Assembly (NCBI GenBank): GCA_934434555.1
Contig: CAKRZX010000005.1
Coordinates: 52,235-116,234, forward strand
Direction: 5' to 3'
DNA from: an uncultured Clostridia bacterium
Lineage (GTDB): Bacteria > Bacillota > Clostridia > Christensenellales > QALW01
Length of the DNA stretch: 64,000 bases
In this document: positions 17,929 to 27,059 of the stretch, piece after piece
How positions within the stretch are numbered: the first letter of the stretch is position 1
Layout: each line of letters opens with the position of its first letter
The notes under the pieces: model-generated
Told to the model about the DNA's origin: nothing
What the model saw: the letters and a program-made list of their open reading frames with translations, nothing else
Databases searched by the model: none
Translations under genes and position numbers: made by a program

Positions 17929-18348
17929 ATGGCAAAAAACAACAGGTCAAAGGCGAGAGAACTTGCGTTCAAACTTGTTTTTGAAGATACGTTCGGCACA
18001 AGCACGGCAACCGAAATGCTCGGCAATCTGTTTGAAGAAGAAAAAGATTTTGAAGGTTTGGAACAGGCGAATATCGACTACATAAATTGGATTCGTGCAA
18101 CCGTAAAGGAACACAGGGACGAACTTGACGGGATAATCTCGCGCTTTGCGAAAGGCTGGAAACTTGAACGTATGAGCAGGGTTGACCTTTCGATTCTGCG
18201 CCTTGCGCTTTGCGAAATCAATTATCTTGACGGCGTAACTCCCGCAATTGCAATCAATGAGGCGGTTGAACTTGCCAAAAAGTATTCAGCCGACAACGCG
18301 TCGTCATTTATCAACGGTATTTTAGGGGCTTACATAAGAAGTTTATGA
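17929..18348 (+). CDS. nusB: Transcription antitermination protein NusB
   Basis: 139 residues, all-helical. Binds boxA RNA with NusE to form the rRNA antitermination complex. Recognised by RSKARELAFKLVFE at the start and the C-terminal DLSILRLALCEINYLDGVTPAIAINEAVELAKKYS-type region, cut here to family features: LRLA, EI and INEAVELAKKYS. GGAGG precedes ATG 17929. It overlaps the next gene in an ATGA junction. Confidence 0.95.
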   Translation: MAKNNRSKARELAFKLVFEDTFGTSTATEMLGNLFEEEKDFEGLEQANIDYINWIRATVKEHRDELDGIISRFAKGWKLERMSRVDLSILRLALCEINYLDGVTPAIAINEAVELAKKYSADNASSFINGILGAYIRSL

Positions 18349-19313
18349 TTTTTTTGGGGATTGACACAAGTTGTTACACAACGTCCGTTGCCGCTGTCGA
18401 TGAAAACGGCAATCTTGCAGCCGAGGCGCGAAAATTGCTTTCGGTTGCCGACGGTGAGAGAGGGCTTCGCCAAAGCGAGGCTTTTTTTAAGCACATAAAT
18501 AATTTTACCGAACTTTATAAAAGTGTATTGGACAAAATTGACCCCGCCGATATTGGTGCGGTCTGCGTAAGCACACAGCCCCGGGGGCTCGGGCACTCGT
18601 ATATGCCCGTATTCTATTCCGGACGCCGTCTTGCCGAGACAATTGCGATGAGCCTTAACGTTCCGCTTTTTGCAACCGACCATCAGCAGGGGCATATTCA
18701 GGCTGCGCTTTATTCCTGTCCTATGGATTCCGACGAGTTTTTTGCCGTTCATCTTTCGGGCGGAACAACGGAAGTTCTGCACGTGCGCGAGCAGAAAACC
18801 GATTTTAAGATAAAAATCGTTGCCGCGTCAAGCGATATCAATGCGGGACAACTTATCGACCGTTTGGGCGTAAAAATGGGTATGCATTTCCCCGCGGGCA
18901 AGGAAGTGGACAGAATTGCCTGTGAAAACGAAAACGGTGCAGTTTTGCTGCCCATAAGCGCATCAATGGGAACGTGCAGTTTTTCAGGCACCGAAGCGGC
19001 GGCAATACGCGAATTTGAAGCGGGCTGCGACCGGGGCGCCCTTTGCGAGGGCATTATGTGGGCGGTGACACGGACGCTTGCTAAAATGGTTGGCGGCGCG
19101 GCGTACTACGCGGGCGTGGGCGAAGTTTTAATGGCGGGCGGCGTTTCGTCAAGCGCATATCTTCGCGAAAAACTTCCGGCACTTTTGAAAAAGAAAGGTA
19201 TGCCGGTAAATATTAAATTTTCCGACGCACGTTTCAGCAGCGACAATGCTGTGGGCGTAGCGCTTTTGTGCAGAAAAAAATATCTTGCGGGGAGAGAAAA
19301 ATATGATTCTTGA
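18345..19313 (+). CDS. TsaD/Kae1-family protein (M22 peptidase-like paralogue)
   Basis: 322 residues with the ASKHA fold of TsaD/Kae1. Features: GIDTSCYTTS at the start (GIETSCDET in true TsaD), a metal-binding HxxxH as HQQGH (His113, His117) and the nucleotide-binding HLSGGTTEV. In TsaD the corresponding motif is HHxEGH. Many Clostridia carry this paralogue between nusB and folD in addition to a canonical tsaD elsewhere, so a role in tRNA t6A synthesis is uncertain. ATG overlaps the nusB stop by 4 nt; the end overlaps folD by 11 nt. Confidence 0.8.
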   Translation: MIFLGIDTSCYTTSVAAVDENGNLAAEARKLLSVADGERGLRQSEAFFKHINNFTELYKSVLDKIDPADIGAVCVSTQPRGLGHSYMPVFYSGRRLAETIAMSLNVPLFATDHQQGHIQAALYSCPMDSDEFFAVHLSGGTTEVLHVREQKTDFKIKIVAASSDINAGQLIDRLGVKMGMHFPAGKEVDRIACENENGAVLLPISASMGTCSFSGTEAAAIREFEAGCDRGALCEGIMWAVTRTLAKMVGGAAYYAGVGEVLMAGGVSSSAYLREKLPALLKKKGMPVNIKFSDARFSSDNAVGVALLCRKKYLAGREKYDS

Positions 19314-20130
19314 CGGCAAAGTTCTTGCAAAACAGATTAAAGAAAATTTAAGAGAAAAACTCGAAAAGTCAGATAAAAGCGCGTGTCTTGCCGTAGTGCT
19401 TGTGGGCGAAGACCCCGCAAGCTGCATTTATGTAAAAAACAAAACAAAGGACTGTCAGGAAGTGGGCATAAAATCGCTTGAATATAAACTGCCCGAAAGC
19501 ACGTCGCAAAAAGAACTGAACGAACTGATTGACACCCTTAACGAGGACAAAAACGTAAGCGGTATTCTTGTGCAGTTTCCTCTTCCGAAACATCTTTCCG
19601 AAGAAGAGGTCGTTGCGAGAATTCTGCCCTCAAAAGACGTGGACGGTTTTTCAAAAGTAAATTTGGGCGGTGTTGCCGCAAACGATGAAAACTGCTTTGT
19701 TTCCTGCACTCCCGCGGGTGCGCTTGAACTTATTAAGTCAAGCGGAATAGATATTTCGGGCAAGAATGCCGTTGTTGTGGGCAGAAGCAACAATGTAGGC
19801 AAGCCTATGGCGCTTTTGCTTTTGAATAATAATGCAACAGTTACCGTATGCCATTCAAAAACAAAAAACATAAAAGAAATCACAAAAAACGCAGACATTC
19901 TTGTCTGTGCAATAGGCAAACCTCATTTTATAACCGCAGATATGGTAAAAGACGGCGCAGTGGTTATCGATATCGGAATCAGCCGTGTTGACGGAAAACA
20001 GGTGGGGGACGTGGACTTTGAAAGCGTAAGCAAAAAAGCGTTTGCAATTACGCCCAATCCCGGCGGAACCGGACCTATGACACGGGCAATGCTTATGAAA
20101 AACACATTAAAAGCGGCGGGAATATTATGA
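19303..20130 (+). CDS. folD: Bifunctional methylenetetrahydrofolate dehydrogenase/cyclohydrolase
   Basis: 275 residues. Converts 5,10-methylene-THF to 10-formyl-THF, feeding purine synthesis and fmt. Catalytic region YVKNKTKDCQEVGI includes the key Lys; PSKDVDGF, the Rossmann motif GRSNNVGKP and NPGGTGPMT are present (PGGVGPMT is the usual form). ATG 19303 follows GGGGAGAG; the frame upstream overlaps the TsaD-like gene. Shares an ATGA junction with xseA. Confidence 0.97.
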   Translation: MILDGKVLAKQIKENLREKLEKSDKSACLAVVLVGEDPASCIYVKNKTKDCQEVGIKSLEYKLPESTSQKELNELIDTLNEDKNVSGILVQFPLPKHLSEEEVVARILPSKDVDGFSKVNLGGVAANDENCFVSCTPAGALELIKSSGIDISGKNAVVVGRSNNVGKPMALLLLNNNATVTVCHSKTKNIKEITKNADILVCAIGKPHFITADMVKDGAVVIDIGISRVDGKQVGDVDFESVSKKAFAITPNPGGTGPMTRAMLMKNTLKAAGIL

Positions 20131-21302
20131 ACGTTACGGTTTCACAACTTAACGCATATGTAAAGCAGTCCCTTGCAATGGACGCCGTTTTAAGCGATAT
20201 AACCGTTACAGGCGAACTTTCGGGCGTAAAGCTTCACTCTTCGGGGCATATTTATTTTTCCCTCAAAGATGAAAATGCGCTTATAAGGTGCGCCTTTTTT
20301 AAGCCCCATTCGCTGAACGTGAAGTTCAGACCCGCAGACGGTATGCGCGTTTCGGCACGTGGCAGAGTGACGCTTTTTGAACGTGACGGACAATATCAAC
20401 TTAACGTTTTTTCCCTTGAACAGAACGGTGACGGCGAACTTTTTTTGAAGTTTGAACGCTTAAAAAAACAACTTGAATCAGAGGGACTTTTCGACAGTGA
20501 GTATAAAAAGCCGCTTCCGAAATTTATAAAGAAAGTCGGCGTTGCCACATCGCCCACGGGAGCGGTTATAAGAGATATAATAAATGTTGCAACTCGCAGA
20601 TGTCCGGATATAAGCATTGTGCTTGCGCCCGTTGCCGTACAGGGACCAGACTGTCCGCGCTCGGTTATTGCGGGAATAGACGCGCTTGAAGATATTCCGG
20701 ATGTTGATGTTATTATTGTAGGCCGCGGCGGCGGCTCAATGGAAGATTTGTTCGGTTTTAACGACGAAACACTTGCGCGTCGTATTTTTGCCTGTAAAAA
20801 GCCCGTAATTTCGGCAGTAGGTCACGAAACTGACTTTACTATCGCCGATTTTGTTGCCGATTTACGTGCGCCCACGCCCTCGGCGGCGGCTGAACTTGCC
20901 GTGTTTGATTCTTATGAACTTTATCAGACTCTTGACATTCTTTTCTCGCGGGCGACTGCGGCGGTTGCGGCAAAGACCGAAAAATTTGAAGGTCGGATTG
21001 AAATGTTCTCGCGGTTCTTTTCGGAACCCGAAAAAATCACGGCGGACAAGGCAAATACTATTGAAAAATTGAATATTCGCCTTGAAAACGCAATAAAACT
21101 TGCGCTGTCCGGTACGGAGCACAAAATAACAAATCTTGAAAATAAACTTAATGCCCTGAATCCGCTTAACGTACTTGAACGGGGATATGCGGTTATCACC
21201 GATAAGAACGGCAAAACGCTGCGTGACGCGGCGCAAACCGTCAAAGGTGATGAAATTGATATCAGGCTGAAAAAAGGCAAAATTCACGCGGAGGTAAAAT
21301 AA
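20127..21302 (+). CDS. xseA: Exodeoxyribonuclease VII large subunit
   Basis: 391 residues. Catalytic subunit of a single-strand DNA exonuclease. N-terminal OB fold (SDITVTGELSGVKLHSSGHIYFSLKD), then the catalytic domain with VATSPTGAVIRDI, VGRGGGSMEDL and SAVGHETDFTIADF, followed by a coiled-coil stretch. Directly followed, with no gap, by xseB. Confidence 0.96.
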   Translation: MNVTVSQLNAYVKQSLAMDAVLSDITVTGELSGVKLHSSGHIYFSLKDENALIRCAFFKPHSLNVKFRPADGMRVSARGRVTLFERDGQYQLNVFSLEQNGDGELFLKFERLKKQLESEGLFDSEYKKPLPKFIKKVGVATSPTGAVIRDIINVATRRCPDISIVLAPVAVQGPDCPRSVIAGIDALEDIPDVDVIIVGRGGGSMEDLFGFNDETLARRIFACKKPVISAVGHETDFTIADFVADLRAPTPSAAAELAVFDSYELYQTLDILFSRATAAVAAKTEKFEGRIEMFSRFFSEPEKITADKANTIEKLNIRLENAIKLALSGTEHKITNLENKLNALNPLNVLERGYAVITDKNGKTLRDAAQTVKGDEIDIRLKKGKIHAEVK

Positions 21303-21524
21303 ATGACTCTTGAACAGACGGTAAAGAAACTTGAAGAAACTGTTGCGCAACTTGAAAAAAGCGATATTGAAATTGATAAAGCCATTGAACTTTACGAACA
21401 GGGCGCACTTTTGACAAAGCATTCCCGGGAACTTCTGGACGGATATAAAAAGCGCATAACGGTGCTTAAAAAGTCTGCCGAGGGCATTGTTGAAGTGCCT
21501 ATGGAGGAAAAAGCCGATGAGTGA
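21303..21524 (+). CDS. xseB: Exodeoxyribonuclease VII small subunit
   Basis: 73 residues, helical. MTLEQTVKKLEETVAQLE and the ALLTKHSRELLD region are typical of XseB, several copies of which bind the XseA coiled coil. GGAGG lies before the ATG inside the end of xseA. Overlaps ispA by 8 nt, the conserved xseA-xseB-ispA order. Confidence 0.93.
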   Translation: MTLEQTVKKLEETVAQLEKSDIEIDKAIELYEQGALLTKHSRELLDGYKKRITVLKKSAEGIVEVPMEEKADE

Positions 21525-22395
21525 TTTTCTTTTTGCTGAACTTGAAAGATATTCTTCTTTAACTGAAGAAAAAATGCACGAGATTCTCACCGATTCGCGT
21601 ATTCCGAAGGATTTAAGCGAAACTATGGGTTACAGCGTGTTTGCCGGCGGAAAGCGGCTTCGTCCCGCTCTTGTGCTTGCCGCAAACGAACTTTTCAGCG
21701 GCAAAGACGAAAATGCACTGCCGTTTGCAGCGGCAATAGAGTTTATACATACTTACTCACTTATCCACGACGATTTGCCGGCAATGGATAATGACGATTA
21801 CCGCCGCGGACGCCTTACTTCTCACAAAAAATTCGGTGATGACAGGGCAATTCTTGCCGGTGACGCACTTCAAGCGCTTGCGTTTGAAATTTTGCTTGAT
21901 TCCTGCACTTCAAGCGGCAATATAAAGGCCGCCAGAAGCATTGCTCACGCCGCGGGCGTTTTCGGTATGGTTGCGGGGCAGTGGGTCGATGTTACCCTCA
22001 ACGGTAAAGTTTTTGACCGAAAGACAATGGAATATATCCACGAAAACAAGACTGCCGCTATGATTATCGGTGCGATAAAAGCGGGTGCGCAGTGCGGGGG
22101 AGCGGACGAAAAGGACATTGACAAACTTACCGGATATGCCGACTGCATAGGCGTTGCGTTCCAGATAATTGATGACATTCTCGATGTTGAGGGCGACGAA
22201 AAGACGCTGGGCAAGGCAACCGGCAGCGACGGGGCAAATCACAAGACCACGTATGTTACCCTTTACGGGCTTGACGGAGCAAAAGAGAAAGCAAAGGAAT
22301 ATACCGAAAAGGCAAAATCGCTGATATTCTGCTACGGCGAAAAAGCAAGATTCTTTGCCGAACTTGCCGACTGGCTTTTAATACGAAAAAAATGA
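21517..22395 (+). CDS. ispA: Polyprenyl synthetase (farnesyl/geranyl diphosphate synthase type)
   Basis: 292 residues. Condenses isopentenyl diphosphate with allylic diphosphates. First Asp-rich motif DDLPAMDNDDYRRG, second DDILDVEGD, and GGKRLRPAL near the N terminus. Two residues between the Asp pairs, DDxxAMD, fit the bacterial FPP synthase (IspA) class. ATG 21517 is preceded by GGAGG. In many Clostridia dxs follows directly; here dxs is 20 kb downstream. Confidence 0.93.
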   Translation: MSDFLFAELERYSSLTEEKMHEILTDSRIPKDLSETMGYSVFAGGKRLRPALVLAANELFSGKDENALPFAAAIEFIHTYSLIHDDLPAMDNDDYRRGRLTSHKKFGDDRAILAGDALQALAFEILLDSCTSSGNIKAARSIAHAAGVFGMVAGQWVDVTLNGKVFDRKTMEYIHENKTAAMIIGAIKAGAQCGGADEKDIDKLTGYADCIGVAFQIIDDILDVEGDEKTLGKATGSDGANHKTTYVTLYGLDGAKEKAKEYTEKAKSLIFCYGEKARFFAELADWLLIRKK

Positions 22396-22412
22396 ATTAA
22401 ACTTACTTTTGG

Positions 22413-22459
22413 CGCAAGAATAATACCGAGGTGAACACCGTGTATTTTCTTGCGTTTTT
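22413..22459 (+). repeat. Long hairpin spanning the start of the TauE-like gene
   Basis: CGCAAGAA (22413-22420) pairs with TTCTTGCG (22447-22454), and the inner AATAC pairs with GTATT, with a further GGTG/CACC at the tip. TTTTT follows. The structure contains the ribosome site and both possible GTG starts of the next gene, and has the form of an intrinsic terminator after ispA. Confidence 0.6.
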
Positions 22460-22763
22460 CTCCGGATTTCTTAACGGCGCACTGGGTACGGGCGGCGGAA
22501 TTCTTTGTTTAATTTTCTTATTTAAAATTTTCCCCGAAAGCAAAAAGGCATTCGCGGCGGTATCTTTTTTTCTTCTGCCGATAACCGTTATCAGCCTTTC
22601 GGCGTCCGATGTAATACAAAACGAATTCTTGATTCCAGTGTGTATCGGCGGCGGTTTGGGCGGATTCTTGGGAAACCGTGCGCTTAGCAAAATTAAAAGC
22701 GATGTACTGACGAAAATTTTCGCCCTGTTTATTATTGCGCTGGGGGTGAAAACTCTGCTTTGA
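22440..22763 (+). CDS. TauE/SafE family permease, first half
   Basis: 107 residues with about four membrane segments; FSGFLNGALGTGGGILC is the glycine-rich signature of the TauE/SafE (DUF81) repeat. Usual family members have two such repeats in one chain of about 250 residues and export sulphur-containing or organic anions. Here the repeats are in two genes. GTG 22440 is about 7 nt from AGGTG; a GTG at 22431 lies inside the ribosome site. The end shares a TTGA junction with the second half. Substrate unknown. Confidence 0.75.
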   Translation: MYFLAFFSGFLNGALGTGGGILCLIFLFKIFPESKKAFAAVSFFLLPITVISLSASDVIQNEFLIPVCIGGGLGGFLGNRALSKIKSDVLTKIFALFIIALGVKTLL

Positions 22764-23143
22764 ATTACTTTATCGCTCTTTTAATCGGCACAATTTCATA
22801 CTTTCTTGCGGGTCTTGGCTTGGGCGGCGGGGCAGTGCTGCTGCCCGCATTAACCGATATTCTTTCCGTTTCGCCCGCACAGGCACGATATATCAGCCTT
22901 GCGGCGTATCTGCCCGCGGCAACAGGCGCGTGCATTTCGGGAATGAAAAATAAAACACTTGAACCCGAAAAGATTTTTCCGTTTTTACCGTTCGGCATTG
23001 CGGGCGCAATAGCGGGAAGTGTGATTTCACAGAAAATCAGCGACGGAATTTTCCGAAAAGTCTACGGTCTTTTTTTAATTTCGTTTGGGATTTATATGAT
23101 TATAAAATCCATAAAAAGCAACGGCAGAACTTATAAGGAATAA
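22760..23143 (+). CDS. TauE/SafE family permease, second half
   Basis: 127 residues, about four membrane segments, with its own glycine signature FLAGLGLGGGAVLLPAL. The TTG start overlaps the stop of the first half by 4 nt, so both halves should be made together and probably pair in the membrane. The C terminus is cytoplasmic and basic. No frameshift explains the split: both have their own start and matched topology. Confidence 0.75.
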   Translation: MNYFIALLIGTISYFLAGLGLGGGAVLLPALTDILSVSPAQARYISLAAYLPAATGACISGMKNKTLEPEKIFPFLPFGIAGAIAGSVISQKISDGIFRKVYGLFLISFGIYMIIKSIKSNGRTYKE

Positions 23144-23316
23144 AAAGGGAGAAAAATATATAAAATTTTTTGTAAATTTTATTCAAATCGTCGATTTGGG
23201 TATAGATTTTTCGGCGAAGATATTATATAATATACTCAAATTTATATTATATCTCTTATTCGGTTTGTCCGATATTGAGTTGATATATTTTATTTCTTAA
23301 TTACGGAGGATTTTAT

Positions 23317-24825
23317 ATGAGAAAAATTGCTATCATGGACATAGGGTCAAACAACGCCAGATTGATTCTTGTTTATATCTATGATAACGGAAGTTATCGG
23401 ATAGCCGACCAACTTAAAGAACCTGTCCGTCTTATTTCGGACATGGGGCACGATAATATTATCAAGCCCCGCAGAATTCAGCAACTTATAAAAACAATAC
23501 ATATGTTCAAGCGTCTTTGCGTTGCAAACGGCGTAGACCAGATGTTTTCATACTGTACCGCGGCGGTTAACCGTGCGGCAAATCAGCGTTCTTTCCTTGA
23601 TGAAGTATACGCTACAACACAGATTCAACTTGAAGTGCTTTCCGGCGAAAAAGAGGGAACTCTCACATTCCAGGGTGTTATGAACACAATGGATATCGAC
23701 AACGGTGTTATCATGGATATCGGCGGCGGCACAACACAACTTGTTCACTTTGAAAAACGCGCCATAAAGAATATCGTAAGTCTGCCTTTCGGCACCGTTA
23801 CGCTTACAGAACTTTTCGGTCTTGCCGACAAGGTTAAACAGGAACAGATTGACGCTATCGAGGACTTCTACCGTCAGCAGCTTGAAGCGGTTGGCTGGCT
23901 TGAAAACGTCAAGGGACTTCCGCTTATCGGCGTGGGCGGTTCTTTCAGGAATTTAGGCAAAATTATGCGCATGAAGACCAAGCGCGACATTGGTACTCTC
24001 CACAACTATGCAATACGCGCAAAAGAAATTGACGCGCTTTACGAGAATATGTGCAAACTTGACCTTGACAGACGTATGAAAATCAAAGGCCTTTCAAACG
24101 AGCGTGCAGATATCTTCCTTGCTGCTTTTGCCGCAATTAAAACTACGGTAAAATACTTGGAGTGTGCCGACATCTATATTTCCTGCTGCGGATTGCGCGA
24201 GGGTATTATGTTTGAACAGATTGACCCGCAGCTTGCGGTGCGTCCCGTTCAGCACGTGCTTGACTATTCGCTTCAAAACGTTTTGGGGCTTTTCCAGGAA
24301 AACATCAATCATGCAAACAATGTGGCAAAACTTTCAATGCTTATGTTTGAGCAGCTGCGCCAGTTGCACAAACTGCCCAACTCGTATATGAGAATAATCA
24401 AAACTGCCGCCACTCTTCACGATATAGGCACGGTAATCAAGTATCATGACCACCACAAGCACAGTTTTTATCTGATACTTAATTCCAATATTTACGGGCT
24501 TACTCACCGTGAACACCTTATGAGCGCATTTGTAGCCCTTGCTCACCGCAAAGACGACGTAAAAAAAGAATGTCTGCGGTATTCGGATATGATTACCAAC
24601 GACGACTTGCTTATAATCTACCGCCTTGCGGTGCTTGTTCGCATTGCCGAAAGTTTCGACAGAGCCATGGACGGCATAATCGAATCCGTTGCCTGCGATA
24701 TTCTTGGCGATTCGGTAATAATGAAAACACAGACTGACAGCGACGCCTCTCTTGAAATCAAGGATGCCCATACCTGCGGCGATATGTTCAAAAAAGCATA
24801 CGGCAAGAACCTTGTTATACTTTAA
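23317..24825 (+). CDS. ppx: Ppx/GppA phosphatase with C-terminal HD domain
   Basis: 502 residues. The N-terminal ASKHA part has the Ppx/GppA motifs MDIGSNNARL, EGTLTFQGV region and MDIGGGTTQLV; it removes phosphate from polyphosphate or from pppGpp. The C-terminal third has an HD-type motif, LHDIG, plus HHKHS, as in E. coli Ppx. GGAGG precedes ATG 23317. The AT-rich 173 bp upstream hold TATAAT and TATACT boxes (23226-23236) without a clear -35. Exopolyphosphatase versus guanosine pentaphosphatase activity cannot be told apart. Confidence 0.85.
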   Translation: MRKIAIMDIGSNNARLILVYIYDNGSYRIADQLKEPVRLISDMGHDNIIKPRRIQQLIKTIHMFKRLCVANGVDQMFSYCTAAVNRAANQRSFLDEVYATTQIQLEVLSGEKEGTLTFQGVMNTMDIDNGVIMDIGGGTTQLVHFEKRAIKNIVSLPFGTVTLTELFGLADKVKQEQIDAIEDFYRQQLEAVGWLENVKGLPLIGVGGSFRNLGKIMRMKTKRDIGTLHNYAIRAKEIDALYENMCKLDLDRRMKIKGLSNERADIFLAAFAAIKTTVKYLECADIYISCCGLREGIMFEQIDPQLAVRPVQHVLDYSLQNVLGLFQENINHANNVAKLSMLMFEQLRQLHKLPNSYMRIIKTAATLHDIGTVIKYHDHHKHSFYLILNSNIYGLTHREHLMSAFVALAHRKDDVKKECLRYSDMITNDDLLIIYRLAVLVRIAESFDRAMDGIIESVACDILGDSVIMKTQTDSDASLEIKDAHTCGDMFKKAYGKNLVIL

Positions 24826-24836
24826 GGGAGAAACAA

Positions 24837-27059
24837 ATGCAATTTATTAAAGACAGAATTTTTATAAAAAACGGCACCGAGTTCGTTAAATCGGATAAAA
24901 GTGCAAAAGACGGAACAATAAGTTATTCCATACTTAAAGCCCACAACTTTTCGGGCAATACGGATAAACTTCAACTTAAATTTGACGCTCTTGTTTCCCA
25001 CGATATAACCTATGTGGGAATTATACAGACCGCACGCGCCAGCGGACTTAAAAAATTCCCGCTTACATATGCGCTTACAAACTGCCACAACAGCCTTTGC
25101 GCAGTGGGCGGAACTCTTAACGAAGACGACCATATGTTCGGGCTTTCGGCGGCAAAGAAATACGGCGGAGTATACGTTCCGCCGCACCTTGCGGTTATAC
25201 ACTCCTTTGCCCGTGAGGAACTTGCCGCCTGCGGAAGAATGATTCTCGGTTCCGACAGTCACACCCGCTACGGAGCACTGGGCACAATGGCTGTCGGCGA
25301 GGGCGGACCCGAACTTGTTAAACAGTTGCTTGAACGCACTTATGACATTGACTATCCCGAAATTATCGCCGTTTATCTTACAGGCGCACCCAAGCCCGGA
25401 GTAGGTCCTCACGACGTTGCGATTGCAATGTGCAAAGAAGTTTTTTCCAAAGGTCTGGTAAAGAACAAAGTGCTTGAATTTGTGGGACCCGGAATAAAAA
25501 ATCTTTCGGTCGACTACCGCTGCGGAATCGATGTTATGACCACTGAAACCACGTGTCTTTCATCAATTTGGGCTACTGACGAAAAGGTTCGTCAATACTA
25601 CAAAACTCACGGACGCGAGGAAGATTACGCCTGTCTTGAACCTAAGGAAATTGCCGAATATGACGGCGTGTTGAAGATAGACCTTTCCGAAATCGAACCG
25701 ATGATTGCGCTTCCGTTCCACCCCAGCAATGCTTACACGGTGCGCGAATTCAAACAGAACGCGAAAGAGATTCTTGATAAACTTGATAAAGAGATAAAAG
25801 AAAAATACCCGAAATGCAACTGCTGTGTTTCGGAAAAATTGAAAAATGACGGATTCCACGTTGACCAGGGCATTATTGCCGGCTGTGCGGGCGGAATTTT
25901 TGAAAACATCACCGCCGCAGACGACATTCTTAAAGGCAAAAGCACCGGCAACGGTGAATTCTCGCTTAATGTATATCCCGCAAGTCAGAGCGTATATCTT
26001 GACCTTGTGGAAAAGGGCGTTATATCGGGGCTTATGGAAAGCGGCGCAATTATAAAAACAGCGTTCTGCGGTCCCTGCTTCGGTGCGGGCGACGTTCCCG
26101 CAAACAATGCGTTTTCAATCCGCCATACAACAAGAAATTTCCCCAACCGTGAGGGAAGCAAGCCCGGCGACGGTCAGTTATCGCTTGTTGCGCTTATGGA
26201 CGCCCGTTCCATCGCTGCAACAGCCGCTAACGGCGGCATTTTAACCGGTGCCGACGAACTTGATGTTGACTATAAAGAATACGACTATAAATATCACCGC
26301 GACATTTACGAAAAGCGCGTTTACGACGGCCGCGGAAAAGCGGACGAAAGTGCCGAACTTGTGCTTGGTCCCAACATTGCCGACTGGCCCGCGTTAAAGC
26401 GTATGCCCGAACAGGTATTGTTAAAACTCTGTTCCGTACTTGACGACCCGGTTACCACAACCGACGAACTTATTCCCTCGGGCGAAACAAGCACGCTGCG
26501 TTCAAACCCATACAAACTTTCCCGTTTTACGCTTTCGAGGAAAGACCCGGATTATGTTATCCGTGCCGATGAAGTCGCAAAAATCGAAAACGGAAACGAA
26601 AAGAAAACGCTTTTTGATAATCTTAACGGGATTGACGGCATAAATATTGATGACTGCGTTTTCGGCAGTGCGATTTATGCAAATATGCCCGGCGACGGTT
26701 CTGCCCGCGAACAGGCGGCAAGTTGCCAGAAAGTTCTCGGCGGCTGGGGAAATATTGCCCTTGAATACGCCACAAAGCGTTACAGAAGCAACCTTATCAA
26801 CTGGGGCATTCTGCCGCTGCTGTGCAATGAAAAAGTAAAAGAAAAATTTGCCTGCGGCGATTATATTTTCCTGCCGGATGTAAAGAATACTCTTATAAAG
26901 GGTGAAAGTACCGTCAGGGCGTATCTGATTAAAGAAAGCGTCGACAAAGCCGAGGAAATCACGCTTGGAATCGTACAGATGACAAAGGATGAGCGGGATA
27001 TTCTGCTCAGCGGCGGTCTTATCAACTACTATTCATCAAAAAAGCAGGAGGAAATCTGA
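24837..27059 (+). CDS. Aconitase-family hydratase (YbhJ-like)
   Basis: 740 residues. An iron-sulphur hydro-lyase of the aconitase superfamily: SDSHTRYGALGTMAVGEGG near residues 140-160, and three Cys for the [4Fe-4S] cluster, Cys350 (GCAGG) and Cys411/Cys414 (CGPCFG). The C-terminal swivel domain carries GSAIYANMPGDGSAREQ. The best fit is the YbhJ-like hydratase group rather than AcnA, since the first Cys lies in GCAGG instead of the CTNS of aconitase. Substrate unknown. AAGGGAG precedes the ATG; the stop overlaps mreB by 1 nt. Confidence 0.8.
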   Translation: MQFIKDRIFIKNGTEFVKSDKSAKDGTISYSILKAHNFSGNTDKLQLKFDALVSHDITYVGIIQTARASGLKKFPLTYALTNCHNSLCAVGGTLNEDDHMFGLSAAKKYGGVYVPPHLAVIHSFAREELAACGRMILGSDSHTRYGALGTMAVGEGGPELVKQLLERTYDIDYPEIIAVYLTGAPKPGVGPHDVAIAMCKEVFSKGLVKNKVLEFVGPGIKNLSVDYRCGIDVMTTETTCLSSIWATDEKVRQYYKTHGREEDYACLEPKEIAEYDGVLKIDLSEIEPMIALPFHPSNAYTVREFKQNAKEILDKLDKEIKEKYPKCNCCVSEKLKNDGFHVDQGIIAGCAGGIFENITAADDILKGKSTGNGEFSLNVYPASQSVYLDLVEKGVISGLMESGAIIKTAFCGPCFGAGDVPANNAFSIRHTTRNFPNREGSKPGDGQLSLVALMDARSIAATAANGGILTGADELDVDYKEYDYKYHRDIYEKRVYDGRGKADESAELVLGPNIADWPALKRMPEQVLLKLCSVLDDPVTTTDELIPSGETSTLRSNPYKLSRFTLSRKDPDYVIRADEVAKIENGNEKKTLFDNLNGIDGINIDDCVFGSAIYANMPGDGSAREQAASCQKVLGGWGNIALEYATKRYRSNLINWGILPLLCNEKVKEKFACGDYIFLPDVKNTLIKGESTVRAYLIKESVDKAEEITLGIVQMTKDERDILLSGGLINYYSSKKQEEI

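Noticed and set aside
20862..21590. Open frame of 242 codons on the minus strand
   Set aside because: Antisense to xseA, xseB and ispA; Phe- and Arg-rich composition is typical of a shadow frame.
23201..23236. TATAAT and TATACT boxes before the Ppx/GppA gene
   Set aside because: The region is very AT-rich and no -35 hexamer lies at a fitting distance; kept only as a remark in the gene entry.
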